Positions 36,901 to 44,574 of a stretch of 64,000 nt of DNA are shown here, in pieces. The stretch's first letter is position 1, and each line of letters begins with the position of its first letter. A model generated the notes under the pieces. It had not been told where the DNA came from. It saw nothing but the letters and a program-made list of their open reading frames with translations, and searched no databases. A program made the translations under genes and the position numbers. This stretch comes from Parasponia andersonii (taxonomy: Eukaryota > Streptophyta > Magnoliopsida > Rosales > Cannabaceae), in NCBI GenBank assembly GCA_002914805.1, contig JXTB01000003.1:647168-711167 (forward strand). Direction: 5' to 3'.

Positions 36901-39077
36901 ATAAAATTAGAGACATATAGGTATATATAGATATATATATATATATATATACAGTAGGTGGTTAAATTAGTTAGGTAGAGAAATATATATCACAATAAAA
37001 AAAGATGACCAATCAACTAGATTTTGAGATACTAGAGTGTAAATAACTAAGATTAAAAAGTATTAGAACTTAAATAACAGAAAATAAAGGAATTAAAGTT
37101 TAAATATAGCTGAAAGTAAAATTATTGAAATATAGATATCGAAAATAAAGGATTGAAACATAAGATGGACCAGTCAACTGGAATAAGTTTATACTGAAAA
37201 TAATATATATCGGGAAACAGAAGATGTTGTCTTGATGCAAAAATTACCATGAACATAAGATTGGGGTCTTGAATGGCTTAACCCTTGTAGAGTTCCTTAA
37301 ATGAGATACTAGTGTGTGTGTGTGAAAGAAGAAATAGATGTTGACTTATTGTTTGAAATGTAGCTCGGTTACATGCTGACTAAGTCTTGCTCATGCATGT
37401 ATATAAGCATAGGTATATAAAATATAAAGCAAGAACCTTTAATTATCAAATTAAAGGTATTCACTTCATATTCTTTGTGATGCAAAAAAGTGGAGATAAA
37501 TGATCAGCCACTTTATATATGTAGACTTGTGTTTATCATGTATGAACTAGTACAAAACCTAATAAAATAGGATATAGTACCTAGGTGATAAATACAAGGT
37601 AAGATATGAATAGGAAACAAAGACTAGAAGCTGAGATATGTGACAAAAGATCAAAGATCAATCACTGTTTATATGGAAACAGCAGCTGATTATGCATACA
37701 AAGCCGCTAAAGATCACATTTTGATACGAGAATGAGGTCAAATTAGTGATCTTTAGCTGGGAATATGATCTAGAGTGATGTATAGGAGGTTAGGAAAGAT
37801 TTTATATCTGTCGAGTGGACTAAAATGTAAGAAAAGTGAGAGTTTCAGCCACTGCAGTGGCTAGAAATGTGGGTAGATAAATGAAAGAGAGAGAGAGAGA
37901 GATTGTATATGAGTGTTTGTGTATGAAGGACTTGTTGAATTCTTCCTTCTTTTGTGTAAAAGGGCTACTCCTATTTATAAGGAGCTGAAGCTTGGAAGCC
38001 AAGAAGCTAGTGGGAGATAAGGCTACCAAGTGGCAAAAACAGCTTTTCTTTGTCTCCTAGGATCTAGTTCCAGCCATGGTTTTAGTGAAAAATAATAATT
38101 AGAAAACATGGGAGCGCTAAGAACCAGTTTAGAATTTAGCAAACTGTCTTAGAAAGCAACCTAGAGGCTGCCACCTCAGCGGTTTTACCCAAAACTAGCA
38201 AAGGTAAACCAGAAACTATCTGATTTAGGGGTTAGTTACTAGGAATTAACATCTTACTTGGTTAAGAAGTTTTTGTATGTAATAGTGGCTGGTATCCCTT
38301 GATTTGGTGCATGTAACTCACTTTCTTATTCCTCTAAAAGAGTTAAGGGTATAGGGTAAGGATACCTTAGCTTAGTTAAGATCTGTAACCACTACTCTAC
38401 TTTTTTTTTCTCTGTTGTTGTTCTTTTTCTAGTATCCAAGCTTAATCTACCATTGATAAATACTTAATTAAAATCATTCTAATCAAATTCAGGGACTTAT
38501 CCCAAAACAAGCATCAACTTATTTATTTCTGGACTGAATATTTTACGAGCAAATATAATAGTGCCTAACAGATGGATGGCAATTTTCTTGTTCGAGTATT
38601 TTATGGTAAAATTCTTGAAAGTATTCTTTCCTCCAAGAATCCTGATCGAAGATGAACATAGTAGTAATACAGGTTTCGGATAAAGATTCTTCTGCTTTGC
38701 TCTAAACTAGCTATCTATGATCTTGTTTGGCAGGTAAAGCAGAAGACCCTAATCATATGGGGTGAAGACGACCAAATTATAAGCAACAAGCTTGCAGTGG
38801 TTAGTGTTTTTTTTCCTATGAGCTAGTGAAAAAAGCTCAACAGAATGACAAGAAAACGGAAGAAAAAGCTTGACTGATTGATGAGAGTCTAATTTTGGAT
38901 GCCTTTGATCTATCATGCCAGAGGTTACACTCAGAACTGCCAAATGGTGTCTTACGCCAAATACCGGACTGCGGTCATCTTCCTCACGTGGAAAGGCCAA
39001 GCAGTGTTGCAAAGTTGATTGTGGAATTTTCTCAACAAGATTGCTATGAAGAGGCTCGATGCGTTTCTCAACTTTGA
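12914..39077 (+). CDS. Alpha/beta hydrolase, probably chloroplast-targeted (10 exons, giant intron 8)
   Basis: Exons: 12914-13090, 13662-13756, 13847-13944, 14060-14109, 14322-14417, 14575-14664, 15186-15278, 15400-15495, 38734-38799, 38922-39077. All introns are GT-AG and phases join to 1017 nt (338 residues plus TGA). The start is the ATG at 12914; a GTG three codons upstream is not used. Family landmarks: oxyanion-loop HGF at residues 87-89, nucleophile elbow G-P-S-L-G with Ser156, WGEDD with probable acid Asp278, and C-G-H-L-P-H with His306. This is a complete Ser-Asp-His triad and a normal fold length. The first ~45 residues are rich in Ser/Thr/Arg with few acids ([16 protein letters not shown]), fitting a plastid transit peptide. 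Substrate unknown; relatives are often labelled plastid alpha/beta hydrolases. Intron 8 (15496-38733, 23.2 kb) holds a nested retrotransposon complex. The coding sequence shows no damage, so the gene is probably functional if that intron is spliced. Confidence 0.88.
16057..17735 (-). repeat. 3' LTR of the 22-kb element
   Basis: 1679 bp, aligned end to end by eye with 36820-38509, with scattered substitutions and small indels. The shared right end is GGGACTTATCCCAAAACA and the shared left part is GGTAATTTTT. The intron DNA to the left ends in AGCAT. No clear polypurine tract precedes it on the minus strand (bases from 17736 up), a weakness of the assignment. Confidence 0.85.
17794..17802 (+). 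promoter_or_regulatory. TATA-like box of an antisense cassette
   Basis: TTATAAATA in a T-rich context about 110 bases before the ATG of the plus-strand ORF remnant at 17913, close to the 3' LTR of the 22-kb element. Its orientation is opposite to the element and the same as the hydrolase gene. Not tested for activity. Confidence 0.4.
17913..18365 (+). pseudogene. Antisense ORF remnant inside the 22-kb element, coiled-coil-like
   Basis: 150 codons in one frame from ATG (starts [16 protein letters not shown]) to TAG, with only two in-frame stops, both TAG (18009 and 18117). The second half is helix-forming and heptad-like ([20 protein letters not shown], then [16 protein letters not shown]). 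It has a TATA-like box 110 bases upstream and AATAAA at 18694-18699. I do not recognise the family. It lies antisense to its host element beside the 3' LTR, where some plant Ty3/gypsy elements carry an extra antisense ORF; similarity to those is positional only. Confidence 0.45.
18694..18699 (+). terminator. Poly(A) signal candidate of the antisense cassette
   Basis: AATAAA, preceded about 25 bases upstream by TGTAAT (18669-18674), a combination typical of plant polyadenylation regions. It lies some 330 bases after the ORF remnant at 17913-18365. Confidence 0.4.
18700..20117. other. Non-coding internal DNA of the 22-kb element
   Basis: No conserved coding sequence seen. It contains repeated short words built on GCATGCA and CATGCATG (around 18950-19450). 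A 121-codon minus frame at 19134-19499 shows no recognisable domain and has unusual composition. The minus-strand copia starts at 20118. Confidence 0.5.
20118..20412 (-). repeat. 3' LTR of copia 1
   Basis: 295 bp, partner of 25243-25538, with scattered differences visible throughout. It is preceded on the minus strand by a purine-rich GAATGAGAG, the likely polypurine tract. Confidence 0.9.
20481..23872 (-). pseudogene. Pol of copia 1 (protease, integrase, RT, RNase H), degenerate
   Basis: Protease at 23872-23522 with [13 protein letters not shown]; the catalytic DSG is changed to NSG. The integrase zinc region lies near 23330-23085 and the catalytic core at 23080-22760 ([31 protein letters not shown]). 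The RT N-terminal part is at 22108-21719 ([33 protein letters not shown]), followed by frameshifted RT to 21377. The VYVDDF active site begins the 21377-20481 frame, which then covers the rest of RT and the RNase H ([27 protein letters not shown]). Domain order is copia type. Frames change at least three times and an N lies at 22407. Confidence 0.88.
24022..25194 (-). pseudogene. Gag of copia 1, with internal tandem duplication
   Basis: Starts near the ATG at 25194. The UBN2-type Gag motifs are clear: [40 protein letters not shown], then [18 protein letters not shown] and [14 protein letters not shown]. The stretch from SYSDKENTS to MPNPN occurs twice in tandem, at about 24497-24853 and 24119-24494 (second copy diverged, one copy lacking 20 bp). 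The junction reads PNPN, a TGA stop, then ISYSDK. The zinc-knuckle region follows after a frameshift near 24022. The stop, the duplication and a frameshift near the start leave it non-functional. Confidence 0.85.
25243..25538 (-). repeat. 5' LTR of copia 1
   Basis: 296 bp. The minus strand starts TGTGGAATTTTAG at 25538 and ends TTCTTCA at 25243, directly before the TGGTATCATAGC primer site. Confidence 0.9.
27669..28464 (+). other. Antisense module C: TATA-like box, ORF remnant, AATAAA
   Basis: CTATAAAG at 27669, then a broken plus-strand frame that includes [20 protein letters not shown] and, in another frame near the end, [27 protein letters not shown] and AATAAA (28459-28464) follow. Its pattern parallels the module at 29901-30600 (I-N-L-stop-V followed by a stretch with similar spacing). 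No known family recognised. Confidence 0.35.
29901..30600 (+). other. Antisense module D: TATA-like box and ORF remnant
   Basis: CTATAAATA at 29901, an ILINL-stop-V segment near 30080 resembling module C, then open plus-strand sequence to about 30580 and a TTGTAATAG ending. The longest frame (30228-30581) has no domain I recognise. Weak similarity to module C suggests a common origin. Confidence 0.35.
31443..31715 (+). repeat. 5' LTR of copia 2
   Basis: Starts TGTTGGTCGCATTTGG and ends CTACA, directly followed by the primer site TGGTATCAGAGC. Confidence 0.9.
31742..32712 (+). pseudogene. Gag of copia 2
   Basis: ATG at 31742 (starts [12 protein letters not shown]). UBN2-type motifs follow: [15 protein letters not shown] then a stop, [16 protein letters not shown] then a stop, [20 protein letters not shown], and [18 protein letters not shown] frameshift or stop near 32386 leads to the C-terminal part with a zinc knuckle reading [16 protein letters not shown], where the second Cys and the Gly of the usual C-x2-C-x3-GH pattern are lost. 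Related to, but distinct from, the Gag of copia 1. Confidence 0.88.
32870..36218 (+). pseudogene. Pol of copia 2 (protease, integrase, RT, RNase H)
   Basis: Protease motif [12 protein letters not shown] near 32880; gag-pre-integrase zinc region HYRLGHANF...CEFCELGKH at 33295-33410; integrase core with IHSDVWGP and [20 protein letters not shown] (33540-34090, frameshifted); RT at 34680-35640 ([51 protein letters not shown] then a stop). The RT active site reads VYIDGI, so one catalytic Asp is lost. RNase H follows at 35740-36218 ([31 protein letters not shown]), with a TGA in place of a conserved Trp. About nine stops or frameshifts; not functional. Confidence 0.9.
36226..36475 (+). repeat. 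3' LTR of copia 2
   Basis: Partner of 31443-31715, shorter by one internal 23-bp segment. Preceded by the purine-rich GAGGGAGAG. Confidence 0.9.
36476..36646 (-). pseudogene. Proline-rich gag-like leader ORF of the 22-kb element, truncated
   Basis: An ATG at 36646, about 150 bases after the primer site and just past a GA-rich leader, starts [19 protein letters not shown] and continues with [15 protein letters not shown], then a TAG and more open frame to 36476. There it meets the LTR edge of the plus-strand copia. Position and composition fit the start of a gypsy-type Gag. The downstream part is absent on the other side of the copia, so the gene is a stub. Homology beyond composition could not be shown. 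Confidence 0.5.
36797..36813 (-). promoter_or_regulatory. Candidate primer-binding site of the 22-kb element
   Basis: On the minus strand the sequence is GGCGACTCCACTGGGGA, six bases after the LTR edge. Plant LTR elements usually carry an 18-base tRNA complement of the form TGGCGA...GGGGA at this position; here the first T reads A. The priming tRNA was not identified. Confidence 0.55.
36820..38509 (-). repeat. 5' LTR of the 22-kb element
   Basis: 1690 bp, partner of 16057-17735. It differs by small changes such as a longer AT run near 36930 and a longer GA run near 37888. On the minus strand it starts TGTTTTGGG at 38509 and ends ATATACA at 36820. AGCAT follows its outer edge at 38510-38514, matching the left flank. 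Confidence 0.85.
37971..37980 (-). promoter_or_regulatory. TATA box in the 5' LTR of the 22-kb element
   Basis: TTATAAATAG on the minus strand, in a GC-richer context than its surroundings. The matching place in the other LTR also keeps TATAAATAG. Its position inside the LTR and its strand agree with the primer site in giving a minus-strand transcript, antisense to the hydrolase gene. Confidence 0.5.
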
Positions 39078-39793
39078 AGGTCCCCTCCTTCTCCCCCTGC
39101 TTGAATAATATCAAAGAGGTGTTTTTCTAAATGTTCCATACATTTTCAAATTTGGATGCCGTGTGGGGATCTTTTGAAAGTCAAGACTGTTACATTCCGT
39201 TGCGTTACAATCCATCCTTTTTTGTGTGTCAATTGTTGTGTTGAAATACTTGATCAATCATGCTAACATGATAGAAGGTAAACATAATGTCACGTGAACT
39301 TTACTATGTCATTCTGCATACAAAGTCATTGCAAGCATTACATCATTGAAAGTCTGAAATGCTTAAAAGTCAAAACAACCAACAATCAATTCTCCCTTAT
39401 TAAAATAAAACCTCAAGACACAAAACAATGGATGCAGGTTGTCTTTAGTTTAAACTCGGATAGTTTATGATATGGTGATGCATTTGAAGAACATGTAGAA
39501 ACCCAAAATTTTAACAACATTAAGTTTAGAGGCAGAACAATTATACATATAAAAAAAAAAACAGGAAATAAAATTAAAACAAGTGATGCTGATTGTCAGT
39601 AGTTTAAACTTGGATACAAGTTCATATTTTCAGCTTTGTCTTTGCTTGATCTAGAGACGAATTCAGGTTTGTGCACGTTTTTTACCATGTAATATCGTGT
39701 GATTATGCATATGAATAACATGAAAAATGCCAATTTAATTAACAGTAGCAAAATTTATGCATAAACTTGTTCCAAGTAATTTATTCCTTTCAA

Positions 39794-39875
39794 GGTCGCA
39801 GGCTTAGCCTATTGGTACTAAGTGGAATTTACCTCCAATCTTGAAGTTTAGGTTCAAATCTCTCACTTTTTATAA
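39794..39875 (+). mobile_element. tRNA-like SINE fragment
   Basis: An RNA polymerase III promoter-like pair: box A-type TAGCCTATTGGTACTAAGTGG at about 39804-39824 and box B-type GGTTCAAATCTC at 39851-39862, spaced as in tRNA-derived plant SINEs. An AT microsatellite follows in place of the usual tail. No clear target duplication, and it cannot fold as a tRNA from what is visible. Confidence 0.5.
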
Positions 39876-39876
39876 A

Positions 39877-39880
<4 letters not shown>

Positions 39881-39908
<28 letters not shown>
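39881..39908. repeat. AT dinucleotide microsatellite
   Basis: Pure AT run directly downstream of the SINE-like fragment. Confidence 0.9.
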
Positions 39909-39913
<5 letters not shown>

Positions 39914-40862
39914 ATGAGCACTAATTTAGTAAGTTTTATTTTTTTAACATATACATAGGTATCATTTTAGTCAATAAAAATTTATCACGTATATTTTTTT
40001 ATAATAAAAAAAAATTAATATTAATGATACACGTCTTTTTATATATTTTATTATAATTATTATATCATCATTAAATTATATAAGTAAAAAGTAATCCGGG
40101 TTAAAAAAAAAAATGTATTTGGATTCATAATCATTATAAATGTGTATTTATCGATCACGTTTTGAAGTCTTACTCGATTAAGCTTGTTCCAAGTATATAG
40201 TTTCGACGAATATGAAAGAGAACAGTGTATACTAACGTTTGCTGTCTGGTCTATCTTGCAGAACTGTACATTTATTTTAAAGACCGTAAGCAATTTGATA
40301 TGAAACTTCAAAGAACAACACTGGAATCTCAAGATCGATGACACGTTGGAGACTAATAAGACTAGAAAAGAGATCGATAGGCCGTGAAGGTAGGCATATG
40401 GGAAAGAACATTATCATGTCCGATAGAATAAACTCCAGAGGTCCATTATGTCATAGGACATATTTTTGAGCTTGTGGCCAAATGGTTGGTACTTTGGTAG
40501 GTAGTTCACAAGTCGTAATCCCTCAAAGTTCCCCAAACATATAGTAGCCGAAAGGTCAAATCAATTAATGTTTTCTTCGAACCTTAATAAATATATTTTA
40601 AAAAATAATTGCTTGTTCGATTGTTTTCTGTTTTTTCGGCCATGCTATGCTAGTCAAATGCATATGCAACTATGCCGGTGCTATTTATTTATGAATAATT
40701 CTTACGGTCCATAGAGACATTATTGTTATTATTATTATTATTACTATTGCTATATCGTGAAAAGAGACGTAGCTGTAACACCACGTCCTTAAGTGTGACG
40801 ATCACATATAAATTTTGAGGCAAACTGACTTACATTAGTAAGTAGTGCAAATAATTGACATT

Positions 40863-40990
40863 AGGACACCACATTTCTATTCGTGTGATGCTAAAGCTTG
40901 ATCTTTTTAGGACACACTTCTATTTGTCTGGTGCTAAAACTCAAATAACCTTAAGACACACTTCTATTAGTGTGGTGCTAATACATGAGA
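40863..40990. repeat. Short tandem repeat, ~45 bp, three copies
   Basis: AGGACACCACATTTCTAT at 40863, AGGACACACTTCTATT at 40909 and AGACACACTTCTATTAG at 40954, each followed by a GTGTGGTGCTAA-like half. Each copy is itself imperfectly palindromic (GGACACCAC opposite GTGTGGTGC). May be a relic of a transposon end; no gene. Confidence 0.6.
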
Positions 40991-41447
40991 CTCAGGATAA
41001 ATTTACGTATAAACTAAATATGACCATGTTAGTCAAACAAATTCTTCATCTTTTTGATAGCTAAACTTAAAATTTAGCTAGGTAGATGGCCAAGTAGCAA
41101 AGTTTCATTAAATAAAAAAATAGAGTGCCTCTCTTAGATATACAAAAGCGAAAAATCTAGAAAGAAAAAGAGATCAGGTTCTAACCCCGTACAGGTCCAT
41201 ATCACCACTCAAAAAAGGAATCAAATTCCCCAGCTTTTTCCACATATACGGAGGAAGAAAACAAAACCCTGGTGGGGTTTTCATTTTCTTTTTTCACCTA
41301 CACGTGTTTTCCCTACGCAACCCCATACATCAAAATTAAAAGTCTACCCCCTCCTCTGTAGTGGAAGAATCTGGTCCGCTCATCATAGGTCCCCAACTAA
41401 ATGATTGATACAATATACCACCACCTCTCCCTTGTGGTAAAAATGTT

Positions 41448-42892
41448 CTAGTTTTGTAGCCAGAAGCCACAAAACCAGAGGAGTGTCACAGCTGAGGAAG
41501 AGATGATAAACATGTTACTACTGCCCGGAGAGAGGGCTGAGACGCCGCCGGTGCCGTCGAATGTGGTGCTGCTTCCAGGGCTGATGCCACCAAATGTCGT
41601 TGGCGACGTGGTTCCTCCTATTGTCGTTCCAGTTGTTGGTGTGGTTGAGGGAGTTGTCGTTGTAGGAGTTGTGGACGGAGTTGTTGTCGTTGGGGTACCT
41701 GTTGGGGTAGTGCTACTGAGGAGGCTCAAGATTAAAAAAGAAGCAAACGACAGAAAAGAAAATGTCGTCATTCGTCAGCACCCCAAGAAGAAAAAGGACT
41801 GTTTTGTCATAATAATGCACATAATATAAGATTTAAATAACAACATGCAGAAAACAGATGGAAAGGTTCAATCTTGGACCAATGGTATTTCTACACCATG
41901 ACAACTAATAGCAATAATTAAGAAATTATATAATATAACAAGATTTTCTAACCGTGAAAAGAAATACTAGATCTACTACTTTTCTCTGAATACTCGGTTA
42001 AAACCTCTTAATCAGCTTTTCTTTAGATTAATCCAAGCGAAACCCAGATGAGATTTATTAGTTGTGATCCAAGTAGTTGCAACGTACAAGGAGAAAGTGA
42101 GGTTGTACCAACTTGAAAACCCCCAAAGAAAATATACACCAGATTCTCAACTCACAAGGTGTGATTTTCTCTTTCATTCAGATATCAAACATCAGAATCT
42201 AATCTAATTCCAGACGAAATAAAGATTCAAAATCATCATTACAAGGAAACTGACATACATACCTGGCACTTGAAGGGTATACACAACTAGGATTCTGAGC
42301 TGTTAATCACAATAAAATTAATAAGAGACCACAATTTGTTTTAAAAAAAATAAAAATTTTATATATATATTGTGGGTTGAATCTTCAAGTGGGAACTTAC
42401 TAGTAGTAGTAGATGGGGGAGTTTGACTCTGGGTGGCAGTGCCTGAAAAATCACAACTTCCTTGAGCTTGGCCTTTCCTTTGGAAATAACTGTTGACAGC
42501 ATAACTACAGTGATCTTTTACTGTATTGGGGTTGTAACAAGCACCATTCTGAAGGATTGCGGAACAGTCGGCTCCAGCTCCACAAGCATAATCTAGTGTC
42601 TTCTGAAGAGATTGGTCAGGAAGCCCATCTTTACATACACAATAAGTAGCACCTATTTTGGAGGAAGAAAAAAATTAACAGTTAATTCATACAAAATCAA
42701 CTTTTTTCCCCACTAAAAAAGAATGGATTTTTCCTTGAGATAAGGAAGAAAAAATTGAAGGGGGGACTTTCTCCTTTCTTCCTATTTTTTTCTTTGAAAA
42801 AAGTTGGCACTCAAGCTAAAATCTTTATCTGGAAAGGAGAGATCTTTCTCAGGAGAATGTAATCAGATAGATAAAAGCAACAGAAGAAAAAG

Positions 42893-42948
<56 letters not shown>

Positions 42949-43130
42949 GAAAAAACAGAGGAAGACAAGGAAGAAAGCCCTTTTTTAAAAAATTATTTTT
43001 GAACCCAAGATTTGGAAACTGGAAAGAGAGAAATTGGAAAAAAATAAGCCAAAAAAAAAAACATAGTCTGATGCTTACTTGAATAGCCAGTCAGGGCCAA
43101 GAAAACCACTATATACACTAGAGCAGCCAT
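41448..43130 (-). CDS. X8/CBM43 domain, GPI-anchored plasmodesmata callose-binding-like protein (4 exons)
   Basis: Exons on the minus strand: 43130-43079, 42652-42401, 42299-42263, 41715-41448. They join in phase to 609 nt, 202 residues plus TAG/TGA-type stop at 41448. A hydrophobic signal peptide (MAALVYIVVFLALTGYSS) is followed by a complete X8 domain (about residues 20-90) with Cys at 22, 24, 41, 47, 56, 66 and 84. Hallmarks are YCVCKDG, LDYACGAGADC, NGACYNPNTVKDHCSYAVN, FQRKG and GSCDFSG. A Thr/Pro-rich linker (TPTTTTPSTTP repeats), a Ser/Gly segment and a hydrophobic C-terminal tail fit a GPI anchor. Proteins of this layout bind callose at plasmodesmata and in the wall; that role is inferred from the family. 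The 5' leader is rich in CT on the sense strand. Length and layout match PDCB-like proteins, but the exact paralogue is unknown. Confidence 0.9.
42893..42944. repeat. 52-base poly(A) run (poly(T) in gene sense)
   Basis: Unbroken A run inside intron 1 of the PDCB-like gene, so it reads as poly(T) in the transcript, followed by A/G-rich DNA. The poly-Lys ORF across it is an artefact. The exact length is likely unreliable in any assembly. Confidence 0.9.
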
Positions 43131-43212
43131 GATTGATGCAAAGCTTGTAAAAATTTCTGAAGGGCAAGTACTATTTATGCAGAAACTATATAGAACTTGA
43201 AACTAAAAAAGC

Positions 43213-43249
43213 TAGAGAGAGAGAGAGTGAGAGAGAGAGAGAGAGAGAG
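43213..43249. repeat. GA microsatellite in the 5' leader of the PDCB-like gene
   Basis: GAGA-rich run about 85-120 bases upstream of the ATG at 43130. It reads as CT repeats on the sense strand, a common feature of plant 5' leaders and core promoters. No clear TATA box was assigned. Confidence 0.6.
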
Positions 43250-44137
43250 GGTTCTGTGGAGAATGGAGATTTCTAGTAGACAATAATGAGAGAGAAGAGG
43301 AATGACGGTGGGTAGTAGTGGGAGGTGTCTGTATCTGATATGCCTTTTTAAACATTTTTTTTTACTCTTTTAACATCATTTGTTAAATAATACAGTTTTA
43401 TTAGTTAAAAAATCCATATTTTATTGAATAAATCATCGTTACGGTATAGTTTAATAGTTAATGTTAGTAGGGAATAGTGTTGTTATAGGGAAATGAGCAG
43501 ACCCCAAAAAGCTTTTCCGTCGTTTATTAGAATTTTTTGTATGAATATTTCAAACGGTCCTAAACTCATATGGGTGATTAACCTTTAACCCAACCAGGTT
43601 CAGGTTGGTCCATCTTTGTAAGGTAAAGGTGGCCCCTACAATTTTGAGGTTCTTCACAGATTTTTTTCTCTTTTTCTTTTTAATAAATAAAATTCTGTTT
43701 GCTGTCACTCTGAGGTTTTTCTTTCTTTTTATTCTATTTTTTATTTTTTATTTTCTTATTAATATGCTATGCTGTCACTATTTGATATACTGTACTGCTT
43801 TTTGATTACGTGAATCAGCGTCTCAATTTGGTACACGAATCAGCATGTGTTGAGAATCCGAAGACGGCTCTCTTCCACTCCCACTTCCACATTGTTAATG
43901 TTGTTATTTTTTTCTTCGGACAAAATACTTCGTTGTCCCTGATTTTTTTTGTTATACTTCGTATGATTAATTTTGGTACATTTTTTTTGGTACATTTTTT
44001 TGTTCAAAATTGGTAGAAGTAATCTCATGTTGTCTCTTAAAAAAGCATTGAAGACTACAACAACATGAATTGTTCTTGAATTTAAGAAAGCGATGGAAGT
44101 TATCTCGTCAGTGATCGAATATGCATACAAGTGACTA

Positions 44138-44139
<2 letters not shown>

Positions 44140-44188
<49 letters not shown>
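44140..44188. repeat. AT dinucleotide microsatellite
   Basis: About 24 uninterrupted AT units. Confidence 0.95.
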
Positions 44189-44191
<3 letters not shown>

Positions 44192-44410
44192 CCAATATAA
44201 GACAGTGTTGAAAATGCTAAATTTGGATTAACATGAGACTACTTTAATTAGGGACCAAATGAAACTATTTTTGTTAACTTTGGTACAAAATGTTCCGAAA
44301 TGGATTATCAGATGAGAAGAGATTGTTCTTTTTTTTTCTTTTTTAAGGACGGAAAAAAAAAATACGTAAGAGATGAGAGAGTAGTCGGTTTTTTTTTTTT
44401 TTTTTTTTAA

Positions 44411-44574
44411 GGATAGAGGGAGAAAAAAACAAAGTAAAATAGATAGGATATATGAATCAATGAAACGGTCTCACTAATCTCAGCTTTCCTTTTTCTTTTT
44501 CTAAAGGACGGAAAAAGAACTAAGTAAAAGAGATAAGACATGTACATCAATGAGATCGTCTAACTAATCTCAGC
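44411..44574. repeat. Diverged tandem duplication, ~94 bp offset
   Basis: A block running from GGATAGAGGGAG to CTAATCTCAGCT (44411-44485) recurs as GGACGGAAAAAG to CTAATCTCAGCT at 44505-44574. A weaker partial copy of the start lies near 44346. Non-coding. Confidence 0.6.

Larger units (their letters stand above)
16057..38509 (-). mobile_element. 22.45-kb LTR retrotransposon, LARD-like, nested host of two copia elements
   Basis: Two long direct repeats bound the element (16057-17735 and 36820-38509). On the minus strand they begin TGTTTTGGG and end in ACA, the TG...CA form of LTRs. The same 5 bases, AGCAT, flank both outer edges (16052-16056 and 38510-38514). A primer-site-like sequence next to the right LTR and a TATAAATAG box inside it on the minus strand show that transcription runs from right to left. 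The internal region has a proline-rich gag-like start but no protease, RT or integrase of its own. The only pol sequences belong to two inserted copia elements. This fits a LARD-type element, mobilised in trans, though loss of pol by rearrangement around the plus-strand copia is an alternative. It sits wholly inside intron 8 of the hydrolase gene, in opposite orientation to it. Confidence 0.85.
39078..41447. other. Intergenic DNA between hydrolase and PDCB-like genes
   Basis: Contains the hydrolase 3' region, a SINE-like fragment at about 39794-39875, an AT microsatellite and a short tandem repeat, listed separately. An ATT trinucleotide run lies near 40725-40745. No coding sequence recognised. 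Confidence 0.6.

Noticed and set aside
16057..38509. Idea that the two long repeats are a segmental duplication of intron DNA
   Set aside because: TG/CA ends, exact AGCAT flanks, primer-like site and LTR TATA box fit an LTR element far better.
39794..39875. A functional tRNA gene
   Set aside because: Box A and B words are present but no cloverleaf with paired acceptor and anticodon stems could be drawn; a SINE fragment is more likely.
40465..40575. Possible third SINE-like fragment (GTGGCCAAATGGTTGGTAC followed by AGGTCAAATC)
   Set aside because: The box A resemblance is fair but box B is weak and no ends are visible.
41503..41829. Val/Gly-rich plus-strand ORF of 108 codons
   Set aside because: It is the antisense shadow of the Thr/Pro-rich last exon of the PDCB-like gene; the minus frame has splice sites and a domain.
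42804..43082. Lys-rich plus-strand ORF of 92 codons
   Set aside because: Translation of the 52-base poly(A) run in an intron on the other strand.
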